Source: CAZQYC01 sp964597495 | Lineage (GTDB): Bacteria; Pseudomonadota; Gammaproteobacteria; Steroidobacterales; Steroidobacteraceae | Reading direction: 5' to 3' | Length of the DNA stretch: 64,000 nucleotides | Assembly: GCA_964597495.1 (NCBI GenBank) | Contig: CAZQYC010000006.1 | Span: forward strand, 14,446 to 78,445 | Shown: positions 17,274 through 27,053 of the stretch, piece by piece | Numbering within the stretch: position 1 is the stretch's first letter | Layout of the letters: every line of letters starts with the position of its first letter | Notes under the pieces: model-generated | The model's input: the letters and a program-made list of their open reading frames with translations, nothing else | The model's database searches: none | Told to the model about the DNA's origin: nothing | Position numbers and translations under genes: made by a program

Positions 17274-18626
17274 ATGAACGAAAAGAAACCGGCGACCGCT
17301 TCGCGTGAAGGCAGCCTAGAAGCGCCGACTCGGCATCCGATCGATTGGAAAAATCCCGACTTCTATCAAGAAGCCCCGCTCTTCAAAGAACTCGAGCGGG
17401 TATTCGACATCTGTCACGGATGCCGCCGCTGCTTCAGTCTCTGCAATTCGTTTCCGACCTTATTCGATGCGGTGGATGAATCACCCACCGGGGAAGTCGA
17501 TGGCGTAGACAAAAAAGTCTATTGGGACGTCGTCGATCACTGTTACCTCTGCGACATGTGCTACATGACCAAGTGTCCGTACGTGCCGCCGCATCCTTTT
17601 AACGTCGACTTTCCTCATTTGATGCTGCGCGCGAAGGCGGTGAAGTACGAGAAAGGCGAGGTCAAGACACGCGATAAGATTCTCTCGTCGACCGACGTGG
17701 TCGGCAGGATTGCGGGCATTCCCGTGGTCGCACAGGTTGCGAATGCGGTGAATAAGACGGCGCTCGGTCGCAAAGCGCTCGATGCCGTGCTCGGTGTCCA
17801 TCCGCAGGCGCCGGTGCCCGAATATCACAGTGCTTCTTATCGCTCGGTGCATGCTAAACGTCGTGCGTCGAACGTCGTGGCCGAGGCAACGGCGGAGACC
17901 AAGGGAAAAGTGGCGCTGTTCGTCACCTGCTACGGCAACCGCAACGAACCCGATCTGGGCGCCGACCTCACGGCCATCTTCGAGCACAACGGCATCGAGG
18001 TTTCGCTTGCGCAACTCGAACGTTGTTGCGGCATGCCGAAACTGGAGCTCGGCGATTTAAAAGCCGTTGAAGCGCTGAAGGACGCGAACATTCCCGCGCT
18101 TGCGGCGATGGTGGACAAAGGTTACGACATAGTGACGCCGATTCCCTCCTGCACGCTCATGTTCAAGCAGGAATTGCCACTGATGTTTCCGGACGACGGG
18201 CTGGTGCGAAAGGTGAAAGCGGCCATGTTCGATCCGTTCGAATATCTTTGGTTACGACACAAAGCGGGCAAATTAAAGACGGACTTCAAGGCGAAGATCG
18301 GCAAGGTGAGCTATCACGTGCCGTGTCATTTGCGAGTTCAGAACATGGGACTCAAGACGCGCGATATCTTGAAGCTCGTGCCCGAGACGGAAGTGGAATC
18401 CATCGAGCGGTGTTCCGGTCACAATGGAACGTACGGCGTAAAAACCGAGTATCGCGATATTTCCATGAAAATCGGCAAGCCGGTGGTTTCGAAGGTCGAG
18501 ATGTCTGGATGCGACCATTACGCGAGCGATTGTCCGATGGCCGGGCATCAAATCGAATCGGGATTGCAAACGCGGAAGGAACCGGAACATCCGTTGAAGC
18601 TTTTAAGAATGGCCTACGGCATTTGA
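17274..18626 (+). CDS. Fe-S protein with two [4Fe-4S] sites and CCG domains (HdrB/GlpC-like)
   Basis: 450 residues. Two ferredoxin-like cysteine sets: C47-C50-C53-C57 (CxxCxxCxxxC) and C90-C93-C96-C101 (CxxCxxCxxxxCP). Two cysteine-rich CCG-type regions follow in the C-terminal half (LERCCGMPKLELGD, VPCHLRVQNMG, ERCSGHNGTYG, MSGCDHYASDCPMAGHQ). This matches the heterodisulfide reductase-related or glycolate oxidase-type electron-transfer subunits. It has no membrane span or flavin domain. Placed between rubrerythrin and a DUF3501 protein, it probably passes electrons to or from them. The electron donor is unknown. Confidence 0.88.
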   Translation: MNEKKPATASREGSLEAPTRHPIDWKNPDFYQEAPLFKELERVFDICHGCRRCFSLCNSFPTLFDAVDESPTGEVDGVDKKVYWDVVDHCYLCDMCYMTKCPYVPPHPFNVDFPHLMLRAKAVKYEKGEVKTRDKILSSTDVVGRIAGIPVVAQVANAVNKTALGRKALDAVLGVHPQAPVPEYHSASYRSVHAKRRASNVVAEATAETKGKVALFVTCYGNRNEPDLGADLTAIFEHNGIEVSLAQLERCCGMPKLELGDLKAVEALKDANIPALAAMVDKGYDIVTPIPSCTLMFKQELPLMFPDDGLVRKVKAAMFDPFEYLWLRHKAGKLKTDFKAKIGKVSYHVPCHLRVQNMGLKTRDILKLVPETEVESIERCSGHNGTYGVKTEYRDISMKIGKPVVSKVEMSGCDHYASDCPMAGHQIESGLQTRKEPEHPLKLLRMAYGI

Positions 18627-18655
18627 CGCGAACAGCGATTAACGCGGGTGACGAC

Positions 18656-19240
18656 ATGAACAAACTGACTTCCCACGATCTCCTGGGTCTAGAGAACTAT
18701 GCGCGGGAACGGGTGCAGATTCGGGACCGAATCATCAATCACAAAAAGCACCGTACCTTGCAGATCGGGCCGAACACGACTTGGGTGTTCGAAGATCGCG
18801 AGACCGTCAAGTATCAAATCCAGGAGATGCTTCGCGCCGAGCGCATCTTCGAGCAGGACGGCATTCAGGATGAGTTGGATGCGTACAACCCGCTTATTCC
18901 CGACGGCAGTAATTGGAAGGTGACTTTTTTAATCGAATTTCCGGACGAGAATGAACGACGGGTTGCGCTGGCAAAGCTTAAAGGAGTCGAGGACCGCTGT
19001 TGGGTGCAGGTGGCGGACTTCGATCGCGTCTATGCCATTGCCGATGAAGATTTGGAACGAGAGAACGAGGAAAAAACGTCATCGGTGCACTTCTTGCGCT
19101 TCGAGCTGAATATCGCCATGTGCCGTGCCGTCAAGGCCGGTGCGGCAATCAGTGCAGGTATCGACCACGATCGCTATCGACATGCCGTCATGCCGATAGC
19201 GGCCGAGATGCGGGGTTCGCTCGCCGCCGATCTCTTGTAG
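18656..19240 (+). CDS. DUF3501 family protein
   Basis: 194 residues from the ATG at 18656, 29 bases after the Fe-S gene. Earlier in-frame starts overlap that gene and give unlikely sequence. I recognise the DUF3501 pattern (KLTSHDLLGLENYARERVQI, then RTLQIGPNTTWVFEDRETVK and YQIQEMLRAERIF). No catalytic motif, membrane span or cofactor site is evident; conserved Arg and Glu are frequent. The family is known mainly as a neighbour of rubrerythrin and Fe-S proteins, and its biochemical role is not established. It is followed by a convergent TonB receptor 23 bases away. Confidence 0.85.
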   Translation: MNKLTSHDLLGLENYARERVQIRDRIINHKKHRTLQIGPNTTWVFEDRETVKYQIQEMLRAERIFEQDGIQDELDAYNPLIPDGSNWKVTFLIEFPDENERRVALAKLKGVEDRCWVQVADFDRVYAIADEDLERENEEKTSSVHFLRFELNIAMCRAVKAGAAISAGIDHDRYRHAVMPIAAEMRGSLAADLL

Positions 19241-19263
19241 GGCTGATCTCGTCTAAGAGTCAG

Positions 19264-22233
19264 TTACTTCGTTTTTCCGAACTCGTAATTCACGCCGGCA
19301 TAGTACCAACGGCCGCGATTGTCGTACGTCGACGTTTGCGACGAAGTCGCGCCGCCGACTTCTGGAATAATCGGCGGGTGTTCGTTAGAAAGATTGTTAA
19401 TGCCCAGTCGCACCGTGAGACCATCCATAACTCGGTAGCTACCGCGCAGGTCATGTTCGAAATATTGGCCGGTGTAAAACGGGCTAAGCGCAGTGGGTAA
19501 GAGAACTTCGCTAACGGCGTAGCTATCTTGGAAACGGGACTGCCATTGCAGCGTCAGATTGCCGCGGGCCCAACCGAGAGTCCCGTTTGCCTTGTACTTC
19601 GGAACCGCGCCGTTCACGCCGGTCAACGTGCCGGCATAGTGTGTGACCGGACCGCCGGGAATGCCGATGAGGTCCCAACGAACTACTTTCGTGCCGTCGA
19701 GCCGAAGCTGCGCCGTTCCCAGGTTGCCGAAATCGTAGGCGTACTGGATCGCCAAGTCGTAACCGGACGTTTCGATGCCTTGAACGTTTTGATTGGTCAA
19801 GATGACTTCGGCGACGCCGCCTACCACGCTGGCAGTCGTCGTCCCAGTTGGATCGCGGCGAATGAGTTGGCAGAAACGATTGTTACCAATGGGCTGGGGG
19901 GCGTCGTAGCAAAGGTTGGTGAGCAGCGTATTGATCGGAATGGTGTTGATGGCGTCGGAGAGTTTTATCTTCCAGTAGTCGAGCGACACCGTGAAGTGTT
20001 CCAGGACTCTGGGCCGCACGACCGCGCCAATCGTCAAGGTGTCTGCCGTTTCCTCGCTCAGATCCGGATTGCCGCCTTGCAATAGCGGAAGCGAAGCACG
20101 GCCGGGGCCGATATTGGAGACGAATGTCGCAGAGTTGTAACCTGGGATGGCCGCCGAGCAATTGGCGATGCGAATCGCCTGTCGCGCCGGATCGGACGCG
20201 ATTCCCGCGACTTGCGCGCGATCGCAAGGATCGTTCGCCGTGCTCGTGAAGTTTCGCCCCTGAGGCGCGTAGAGTTCCGTAATATTCGCCGCTCGCACCG
20301 CAACCGATTTGCTGCCGCGAAAGGTCACATCCTCAGTCGGTGCCCAGGATAGTTGTAATCGCCACTGATCGACCCCGCCGACGGACGAATAATTCCCCAC
20401 GCGTCCAGCAGCTTCAAAGTTCAATCGATGTGCGAACGGAAGGTCGCGAAGGAGCGGAGCCACTGTTTCCGCGTAGGCTTCGCGAAGGTGGTACTGTCCT
20501 TTGGTTCGTCCAATGACGTTATAGAACAGTGCATTCGATGCGGACAGCGGATCTTGGATTTGGTCGCTCTTTTCTTCGCGGTATTCACCGCCGACGGCTG
20601 CTTTCAGCGGTCCGGCGGGCAATTCGAATACCGAGGAATTTGCATTGAGAGCAAATGCCGTTTGACTCGCGACCCCGTCGGTGCGCGACTCTGCATTGGC
20701 CCATGCCACCGCGGCAGGCGAGGGTCCATTGAGTAAGTCCCACGGTTGACAACCGAGCGCGCGCGCCGCGGGATCGTTGCAGACGATTTGACCGCTGATC
20801 AACACGGCATCGACCGCTTGTTGAACTCGCTGGACGTACGGCGTGCCTTGCCCGATGACGTGGCCTATGAGGCGGCTATATTGGGTCGAAAAACTCCAGT
20901 CGACATCTCGTCCCAAGAGATCGAAGCTTCCCTCGACACCGCCGACCAAGCGATAACTGGCGCGATAAGTTTCCGAATTGCGCATCCCGAACTCTTCCCA
21001 GATTTTCCCGACAAAAGCGGTATTCGTGCGCGTGAGCGTCGTCGTTCCGGCGGGCAGTGCCGCTAACCACTGCGCGGTCAGTTGCGAGCCGAGCGGCGAA
21101 CCGCTCAAATAAGCGTAGTCGCCGCGAATTTGCACCGGCATCGTGCCGCCGCCGCCGGCGTTCGAAAAAGACGGAACGAAGATGCCCAGTCCTTCGACTT
21201 CCGCATACGACGTGTCGACGAATACCTTCAGGCGGTCGGTTACGTCGAAGTCCGCATACGCGCGCAGCGCGCGGCGATCCAATTCGCTCTGCAGCGCATT
21301 GTATTGCGCCGTGTAAATGAGCCATGGGTCTTGGCATGACGGGCTGACGGTAGTCGTGCGACAGGCGGCGGAATTGACGTTCAGGGACGAGCGGTCGGGT
21401 GCGATGGAAGACGATGCATTGCTCGTGAATTGAAAGGTGGCCGTGGCGGCGGTGTTGGAGCGCGACTGCGGGATGATGGGTTGCGGTGTTTGTGTGGTAT
21501 CCCGGCGTACGCCGGGATAGGCCCAATCGCGGTCGATTTGGTAGATCGGATGCACGCTGCCGATTTCGGCGCCGAGCACCACTGAGCCTCGGTCTTCTGC
21601 AAACGCGAAGCCGTACCCTGCCGCCGCTTTGTATTCCGCACCGTCGCCTTCCGCAGTGATGCCCGCTTGCACATCGATTGTGGCGCCGTCCAGGTTTTTC
21701 TTCAGGAGGACGTTGACGACGCCCGAAATGGCTTCGGATCCGTACACCGCCGAAGCACCGCCGGAAATGACCTCGACGCGGTCGATCATGGTCGAGGGGA
21801 TTAAATTCAGATCGACGGAAGAAGTACGGAAATCGCCGGTAAGGTGGCGGCGACCATCCACGAGCAGTAGCGTTCGCGCCGATCCCAACCCTCGCAAGTC
21901 GACGCGGGACTGTCCGGTATTGAACAGCGTCGTCGACGAATTCTGCACGCTCATTCCGACCAGCACTTGCGGCAAGTTGCCGAGGACGTCCCCCAGAATG
22001 GTGCTGCCGGCATCTTGGACTGCATCACTCGACACCACCGTGAGCGGTATGGGGGCATCGAATTCGTCTGCGCGCTTGATGCGCGAGCCGGTGACGACGA
22101 TCTCGTCGAACGTAGTGTTGCTGTCCTGGGCGAAGGCGGGGGCGCTTAGGGTTGCACCGATCGATCCGGCGATCACCGCCGAAGCAAGTAACACGACCTT
22201 GCACATCGAACGGTGCAGTTGAGTGGGGATCAT
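19264..22233 (-). CDS. Large TonB-dependent outer-membrane receptor
   Basis: 989 residues from the ATG at 22233, chosen because GGAGG lies four bases upstream; an ATG 24 bases earlier has no such site. A signal peptide ends at APAFA. The N-terminal FDEIVVTGSRIKR is typical of the large receptors of xanthomonads, sphingomonads and related groups. The plug domain follows (DLRGLGSARTLLLVDGRRHL, RVEVISGGASAVYGSEAISG) and the barrel ends WYYAGVNYEFGKTK. Cysteine pairs in extracellular loops are likely disulfides. Receptors of this type often take up plant or microbial glycans, but no substrate genes adjoin it. A perfect 14-base palindrome lies 62 bases upstream. Confidence 0.92.
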   Translation of the reverse strand: MIPTQLHRSMCKVVLLASAVIAGSIGATLSAPAFAQDSNTTFDEIVVTGSRIKRADEFDAPIPLTVVSSDAVQDAGSTILGDVLGNLPQVLVGMSVQNSSTTLFNTGQSRVDLRGLGSARTLLLVDGRRHLTGDFRTSSVDLNLIPSTMIDRVEVISGGASAVYGSEAISGVVNVLLKKNLDGATIDVQAGITAEGDGAEYKAAAGYGFAFAEDRGSVVLGAEIGSVHPIYQIDRDWAYPGVRRDTTQTPQPIIPQSRSNTAATATFQFTSNASSSIAPDRSSLNVNSAACRTTTVSPSCQDPWLIYTAQYNALQSELDRRALRAYADFDVTDRLKVFVDTSYAEVEGLGIFVPSFSNAGGGGTMPVQIRGDYAYLSGSPLGSQLTAQWLAALPAGTTTLTRTNTAFVGKIWEEFGMRNSETYRASYRLVGGVEGSFDLLGRDVDWSFSTQYSRLIGHVIGQGTPYVQRVQQAVDAVLISGQIVCNDPAARALGCQPWDLLNGPSPAAVAWANAESRTDGVASQTAFALNANSSVFELPAGPLKAAVGGEYREEKSDQIQDPLSASNALFYNVIGRTKGQYHLREAYAETVAPLLRDLPFAHRLNFEAAGRVGNYSSVGGVDQWRLQLSWAPTEDVTFRGSKSVAVRAANITELYAPQGRNFTSTANDPCDRAQVAGIASDPARQAIRIANCSAAIPGYNSATFVSNIGPGRASLPLLQGGNPDLSEETADTLTIGAVVRPRVLEHFTVSLDYWKIKLSDAINTIPINTLLTNLCYDAPQPIGNNRFCQLIRRDPTGTTTASVVGGVAEVILTNQNVQGIETSGYDLAIQYAYDFGNLGTAQLRLDGTKVVRWDLIGIPGGPVTHYAGTLTGVNGAVPKYKANGTLGWARGNLTLQWQSRFQDSYAVSEVLLPTALSPFYTGQYFEHDLRGSYRVMDGLTVRLGINNLSNEHPPIIPEVGGATSSQTSTYDNRGRWYYAGVNYEFGKTK

Positions 22234-22294
22234 TGCGCCTCCATTTATTATTGACATGATGCGTGCGTAGCAAGACGAAGCGTAATCGAAATTG

Positions 22295-22308
22295 CGATCA
22301 ATTGATCG
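22295..22308. promoter_or_regulatory. Perfect 14-base palindrome upstream of TonB receptor
   Basis: CGATCAATTGATCG reads the same on both strands and sits 62 bases before the receptor start, a usual operator position. LacI- or MarR-type repressors bind such sites and often control receptors of this class; no regulator gene is adjacent. Confidence 0.4.
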
Positions 22309-22688
22309 TGGATCAGGTGGCGGCTGATGAAAAGACGAGGTGTTATCTCACTGGCAAGCATCGCCGCGGACACACTCGCTGCCGTCCTCGTTTAAATTTT
22401 CGGATCTTACTCCATCGTCTGTTCGTTCTATAACAGTGGAACTTACCACATGACAACGTGGGCGAGGACCCGGCGAAAGACGAGAGGAATATATCGGGAC
22501 GCCGCAATTGACTAAAGAATCGATCGCATGGGCCGTCCGCGACGGCCGTTGTTCGCCCCAGATTGAAAGAGGTTCCGTCCAAGCGCGCGTGCTAAACTTT
22601 TAAGCGTCGCGTCTGGCCATAACGCCCGCATTTGTCGAGACGGGACCGCGGTCGCGGCGATGAAAACCAATCTTCTAATTGACCTCTA
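22309..22688. other. Divergent promoter region, TonB receptor / parE
   Basis: Non-coding DNA between the palindrome and parE. An extended -10 candidate (TGC then TAAACT, 22593-22598) could serve parE, without a well-placed -35. No clear ribosome site precedes the parE ATG. Nothing else recognised. Confidence 0.4.
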
Positions 22689-24575
22689 ATGGCACAAACT
22701 TATAACGCCTCCGACATCGAAGTATTGAGTGGACTGGATCCGGTACGCCGCCGTCCCGGCATGTACACGGACACCAGCCGTCCCAATCACCTGGCGCACG
22801 AAGTCATCGACAACTCGGTCGACGAGGCGCTGTCCGGCCATGCAAAGCGCATCGATGTCACGCTGTTCAAGGACGGTTCGCTCGAAGTGGTCGACGACGG
22901 CCGCGGAATGCCTGTCGATATCCACCCCAAGGAAAAAGTCAGCGGCGTCGAGTTGATCCTGACGCGCCTGCATGCCGGCGGAAAGTTTTCCGATCAGAAT
23001 TACGAGTTTTCGGGCGGCCTGCACGGTGTCGGCGTGTCGGTCGTCAATGCGCTGTCCAAGCACCTCGAATGCTGGGTGCGGCGCGGGGGCAAGGAATACA
23101 ACATCAGCTTTCAAAGCGGGAAGGTCAAAACCAAGCTTGAAGTGGTCGGTGAAGTAGGCCAGCGTAATACCGGTACGACCGTTCGTTTCTGGCCGGACGC
23201 CCAATTTTTCGAAACCGTTGCCTTCGCCGTTCCCAAGCTGCGTCACGTATTGCGCGCTAAAGCGGTGCTGTGTCCCGGCCTTCGCGTCACGTTTAAAGTG
23301 GAGCAGAGCGGCGAACAGGACGACTGGCTGTACACCGGAGGGCTCACGCAATATCTGCTGGAGTCCTTGGACAAAGGCGAGTGGCTTCCACAGGAGTTGT
23401 TCAGCGGCAGTATCAAAGGGGAAAAGGAAACGGCGGACTGGGCAGTCGCATGGCGACTCGACGACGGTGAGCGTGTCGAGGAAAGCTACGTCAATCTGAT
23501 TCCAACCGTGCAGGGCGGAACGCATGTTAACGGGTTGCGGCTTGGTCTCTCCGAAGCACTGCGGGAATTCTGCGAATTCCGGAATCTACTGCCGCGCGGA
23601 TTGAAACTCGCGCCGGAGGATGTCTGGGACGGCGTGAGCTACGTGCTTTCGACCAAAATGAAGGAAGCTCAGTTCGCCGGTCAAACCAAGGAGCGACTTT
23701 CCTCTCGGGAAGCGGCGGCTTTTGTGTCGGGAGTCACCAAGGATCAGTTCGCGCTCTGGCTCAATCAGCACCCGGATAGCGGCGAAAAGATTGCGCAACT
23801 CGCCATCAGTAACGCGCAGACGCGGCTCAAGGCAGCAAAGGTGGTGGCCCGCAAGCGAATCGTCAGCGGTCCTGCGCTGCCCGGAAAATTGGCGGACTGC
23901 AGTTCGCAGGAACCAGAGCGCGGCGAATTGTTTCTCGTCGAGGGCGATTCGGCAGGCGGTTCGGCCAAGCAAGCGCGCGACCGCGAATTTCAAGCCGTCA
24001 TGCCCTTGCGGGGGAAGATCCTCAACACCTGGGAAGTCGATGCCGGCGAAATCCTGAAGTCGACCGAAGTGCACGACATTTCGGTGGCGATCGGCGTCGA
24101 TCCCGGCTCGGATAAGCTCGACGGTCTTCGTTATCACAAGATCTGCATCTTGGCGGACGCCGATTCGGATGGTGCGCATATCGCTACGCTCTTGTGTGCG
24201 CTCTTCTTGCGTCATTTCAGGCCGCTGGTGATCGCGGGTCACGTGCACGTCGCGATGCCGCCGCTGTATCGCGTCGACGTCGGCAAGCAGGTGTACTACG
24301 CGCTCGACAATGCGGAACGCGACGGCGTGCTCGATCGCATCGCGGCCGAGAACCCGCGCGCCAAGCCCACGGTAACGCGTTTTAAAGGTCTGGGCGAAAT
24401 GAATCCGTTACAGCTTCGCGAGACGACGATGGCGCCGGAAACCCGCCGCTTGGTGCAGCTCACCCTCGAGGCGAAAGACCAAGCCGATCAAATCATGGAC
24501 ATGCTGCTCGCGAAAAAGCGCGCTAACGACCGCCGCGAGTGGCTGGAGCAGAAAGGGAATTTGGCCGAGGTGTGA
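22689..24575 (+). CDS. parE: DNA topoisomerase IV subunit B
   Basis: 628 residues, close to E. coli ParE over its whole length. It is the ATPase subunit that drives strand passage when sister chromosomes are unlinked. GHKL motifs: EVIDNSVDEAL, DDGRGMPVDIHP and GGLHGVGVSVVNALSK. Toprim motifs: FLVEGDSAGGSAKQARDRE and DADSDGAHIATLLCALF. The short form of the C-terminal part and MNPLQLRETTMAPETRRLVQ favour ParE over GyrB. parC follows 73 bases downstream, with a small stem (CGCGAGA 24585-24591, TCTCGCG 24614-24620) between. Confidence 0.97.
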   Translation: MAQTYNASDIEVLSGLDPVRRRPGMYTDTSRPNHLAHEVIDNSVDEALSGHAKRIDVTLFKDGSLEVVDDGRGMPVDIHPKEKVSGVELILTRLHAGGKFSDQNYEFSGGLHGVGVSVVNALSKHLECWVRRGGKEYNISFQSGKVKTKLEVVGEVGQRNTGTTVRFWPDAQFFETVAFAVPKLRHVLRAKAVLCPGLRVTFKVEQSGEQDDWLYTGGLTQYLLESLDKGEWLPQELFSGSIKGEKETADWAVAWRLDDGERVEESYVNLIPTVQGGTHVNGLRLGLSEALREFCEFRNLLPRGLKLAPEDVWDGVSYVLSTKMKEAQFAGQTKERLSSREAAAFVSGVTKDQFALWLNQHPDSGEKIAQLAISNAQTRLKAAKVVARKRIVSGPALPGKLADCSSQEPERGELFLVEGDSAGGSAKQARDREFQAVMPLRGKILNTWEVDAGEILKSTEVHDISVAIGVDPGSDKLDGLRYHKICILADADSDGAHIATLLCALFLRHFRPLVIAGHVHVAMPPLYRVDVGKQVYYALDNAERDGVLDRIAAENPRAKPTVTRFKGLGEMNPLQLRETTMAPETRRLVQLTLEAKDQADQIMDMLLAKKRANDRREWLEQKGNLAEV

Positions 24576-24648
24576 TTATTGAGGCGCGAGACGGGGAACG
24601 AGGACTATTAGAATCTCGCGTTTCGAATTAAAGATGGTGAAATTTTAA

Positions 24649-26907
24649 GTGCCTACCCAACCTACTCTCGATTTCGAAGGTATCGAACGCCAGCCGCTGC
24701 GCGCCTACACCGAAAAGGCGTACCTCGACTATTCGATGTACGTGATCCTCGATCGCGCGTTGCCGCATATCGGCGACGGTCTGAAGCCGGTGCAGCGCCG
24801 CATCATTTACGCCATGAGCGAGCTGGGATTGAACGCCGGCGCCAAGCACAAGAAGTCGGCGCGCACCATCGGCGACGTCATCGGCAAGTTTCATCCGCAT
24901 GGCGACTCGGCTTGTTACGAAGCGATGGTGCTGATGGCCCAGCCGTTCTCGTATCGGTATCCGCTGGTTGACGGCCAGGGAAATTTCGGATCGCCGGACG
25001 ATCCAAAGTCGTTCGCCGCGATGCGTTACACCGAATCGCGGATGACCAAGTATGCGTCGCTGTTACTTCGCGAGTTGGGCCAAGGCACGGTCGAATGGCA
25101 GCCCAACTTCGACGGCACGCTCGAAGAGCCGGTGCTGCTGCCGGCGCGCGTACCGAACCTTTTGCTCAACGGCGCGATGGGCATCGCGGTCGGCATGTCG
25201 ACCGATATTCCGCCGCACAATCTTCGCGAAGTGGTCACCGCCTGTGTGCGGTTGATCGACGAACCGGACGTTTCGGTGCGCGAGCTTTGCAAGCACGTGC
25301 AGGGTCCGGATTTTCCGACCGGCGCCGAGATCGTGACGCCGAAGAAAGAATTGAAGGACATGTACGAAACCGGGAACGGAACCTTTCGCGCCCGCGCCGT
25401 CTATGAGGTCGACGACGGCGAGATCGTCATCACGCAACTGCCGTATCAAGTCTCCGGCGCAAAGATCCAAGAACAGGTTGCCGCGCAAATGCGTGACAAG
25501 AAGTTGCCCATGGTGGAGGACGTGCGCGACGAATCGGATCACGAGCATCCGACCCGCATCGTCATCGTGCCGCGTTCCAATCGGATCGACATCGACCAGT
25601 TGATGGCGCATTTGTTCGCCACGACCGACATGGAGCGCAGTTACCGAGTCAACTTGAACATCATCGGGCTCGATGGTCGTCCCAAAGTCATGGGGCTCAA
25701 AGAGGTCTTGGAGCAATGGCTCTCTTTCCGCTTCGATACGGTAACGCGCCGGCTGACGTGGCGATTGGAAAAAGTCGAAGCTCGTCTGCACATCTTGGAC
25801 GGCTTGCTGGTCGCCTACCTGAATCTCGACGAAGTCATTCGCATCATTCGCCGCGAAGAAGAACCGAAGCCCGCGTTGATGAAGCGTTTCAAGCTGACCG
25901 AGATTCAAGCGGAAGCCATTCTCGAAACCAAGTTGCGCCACTTGGCGAAGCTGGAGGAGATGAAAATCCGCGGCGAACAGAAGGAATTGGCCGAAGAGCG
26001 CGATGAGTTGTCGAAAATTCTCGGCAGTAAGGCGCGGCTGAAAAAACTGGTGAAAGAAGAGCTGCTCGCCGATGCCGAAGAATTCGGTGATAAACGTCGC
26101 AGTAAGCTGGTCGAGCGCGAGGCAGCGCAGGCCATCGATGAAACGGAATTGGTGGCCCTCGAACCCGTCACGGTCGTGCTGTCGGCGCGTGGTTTCGCGC
26201 GTGCAGCGAAGGGGCACGAAATCGACCCACGTTCGCTGGCCTACAAGACCGGCGATGAGTTCCAGGCCGCCGCGCGCGGCAAGAGTACGCAGCACGCGGT
26301 CTTTGTCGATAGCACCGGACGCGCCTACAGCTTGCTTGCTCATACTTTGCCGTCGGCACGCGGGCAGGGTGAGCCGTTGTCCGGGCGCATCGATCCGCCC
26401 GACGGCGCCACGTTTGCCGGCGTCGTCATCGGCGATCCCGAGCAGCGCTGCGTGTTGGCATCGGATGCCGGCTACGGATTCGTGGTGAAGCTCGAGGAAC
26501 TGCACTCGCGCAATCGCGCCGGGAAGGCCGTGCTCAAAGTTCCGGAAGGTTCTGGCGTCGTGACGCCCTGCATGGTGCCTGCCGACGACAAAGCGCTCTT
26601 ATGCGCCGTGAGCAGCGAAGGGAAAATGCTCGCATTCCCGGTGAGCGATCTGCCGGAGTTGCCGCGGGGCAAGGGCAATAAGATCTTCGGGATCGCTCAG
26701 AAGAAAGGAAAAGACGTGGAGATTCTCGCCGCGATTGCGGTGGTCGCGCCGGAGCAGAACTTGTTGCTCTGGGCGGGCGATCGCAAGATGACGCTGAAGT
26801 ATGCCGACCTTAAAGAGTATCGCGGCGAACGAGCCCAGCGCGGCGCGGTATTGCCGCGCGGTTGGCGAGGCGTGCAGAAATTGGAAGTGGAGACGCCTGC
26901 GGGATGA
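24649..26907 (+). CDS. parC: DNA topoisomerase IV subunit A
   Basis: 752 residues from a GTG start. Breakage-reunion subunit; the active-site Tyr is Y127 in AAMRYTESRM. The quinolone-resistance region reads FHPHGDSACYEAM with S87 and E91 intact, the drug-sensitive residues of the family. The C-terminal part is a degenerate propeller (VVLSARGFARAAKGHE; CVLASDAGYGFVVKLEEL; KGNKIFGIAQKKGKDVEIL) as in ParC rather than GyrA; it lacks the GyrA box. Works with ParE just upstream; probably one transcript. A GGGAGAGGG hairpin ends the unit. Confidence 0.97.
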   Translation: MPTQPTLDFEGIERQPLRAYTEKAYLDYSMYVILDRALPHIGDGLKPVQRRIIYAMSELGLNAGAKHKKSARTIGDVIGKFHPHGDSACYEAMVLMAQPFSYRYPLVDGQGNFGSPDDPKSFAAMRYTESRMTKYASLLLRELGQGTVEWQPNFDGTLEEPVLLPARVPNLLLNGAMGIAVGMSTDIPPHNLREVVTACVRLIDEPDVSVRELCKHVQGPDFPTGAEIVTPKKELKDMYETGNGTFRARAVYEVDDGEIVITQLPYQVSGAKIQEQVAAQMRDKKLPMVEDVRDESDHEHPTRIVIVPRSNRIDIDQLMAHLFATTDMERSYRVNLNIIGLDGRPKVMGLKEVLEQWLSFRFDTVTRRLTWRLEKVEARLHILDGLLVAYLNLDEVIRIIRREEEPKPALMKRFKLTEIQAEAILETKLRHLAKLEEMKIRGEQKELAEERDELSKILGSKARLKKLVKEELLADAEEFGDKRRSKLVEREAAQAIDETELVALEPVTVVLSARGFARAAKGHEIDPRSLAYKTGDEFQAAARGKSTQHAVFVDSTGRAYSLLAHTLPSARGQGEPLSGRIDPPDGATFAGVVIGDPEQRCVLASDAGYGFVVKLEELHSRNRAGKAVLKVPEGSGVVTPCMVPADDKALLCAVSSEGKMLAFPVSDLPELPRGKGNKIFGIAQKKGKDVEILAAIAVVAPEQNLLLWAGDRKMTLKYADLKEYRGERAQRGAVLPRGWRGVQKLEVETPAG

Positions 26908-27010
26908 GGTGGAACAGTTTCGAGATGTCGTAGTTCCGACTCGCTCGAGGAAGTTAATTTTGAGGTGAATGGCGCTTAGTTAAGCGGCATTTCTCATTCC
27001 CTCTCCCCAT

Positions 27011-27033
27011 CCCTCTCCCATCCAGGGAGAGGG
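27011..27033. terminator. Perfect hairpin between convergent parC and barrel gene
   Basis: CCCTCTCCC (27011-27019) and GGGAGAGGG (27025-27033) form a perfect 9-base stem with a 5-base loop; ATTCC (26996-27000) and GGAAT (27037-27041) can extend it. Same palindrome type as 12341-12414. Probably a bidirectional terminator. Confidence 0.65.
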
Positions 27034-27053
27034 GCCGGAATAATTGAAATGAA

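Noticed and set aside
18248..18655. Longer N-terminus for the DUF3501 gene
   Set aside because: It would overlap the Fe-S gene by almost 380 bases and adds sequence unlike the family; the ATG at 18656 fits family length.
25063..26505. 480-codon open frame antisense to parC
   Set aside because: Mirror of a strongly conserved gene in GC-rich DNA; composition is His/Arg/Gln-rich with no known domain.
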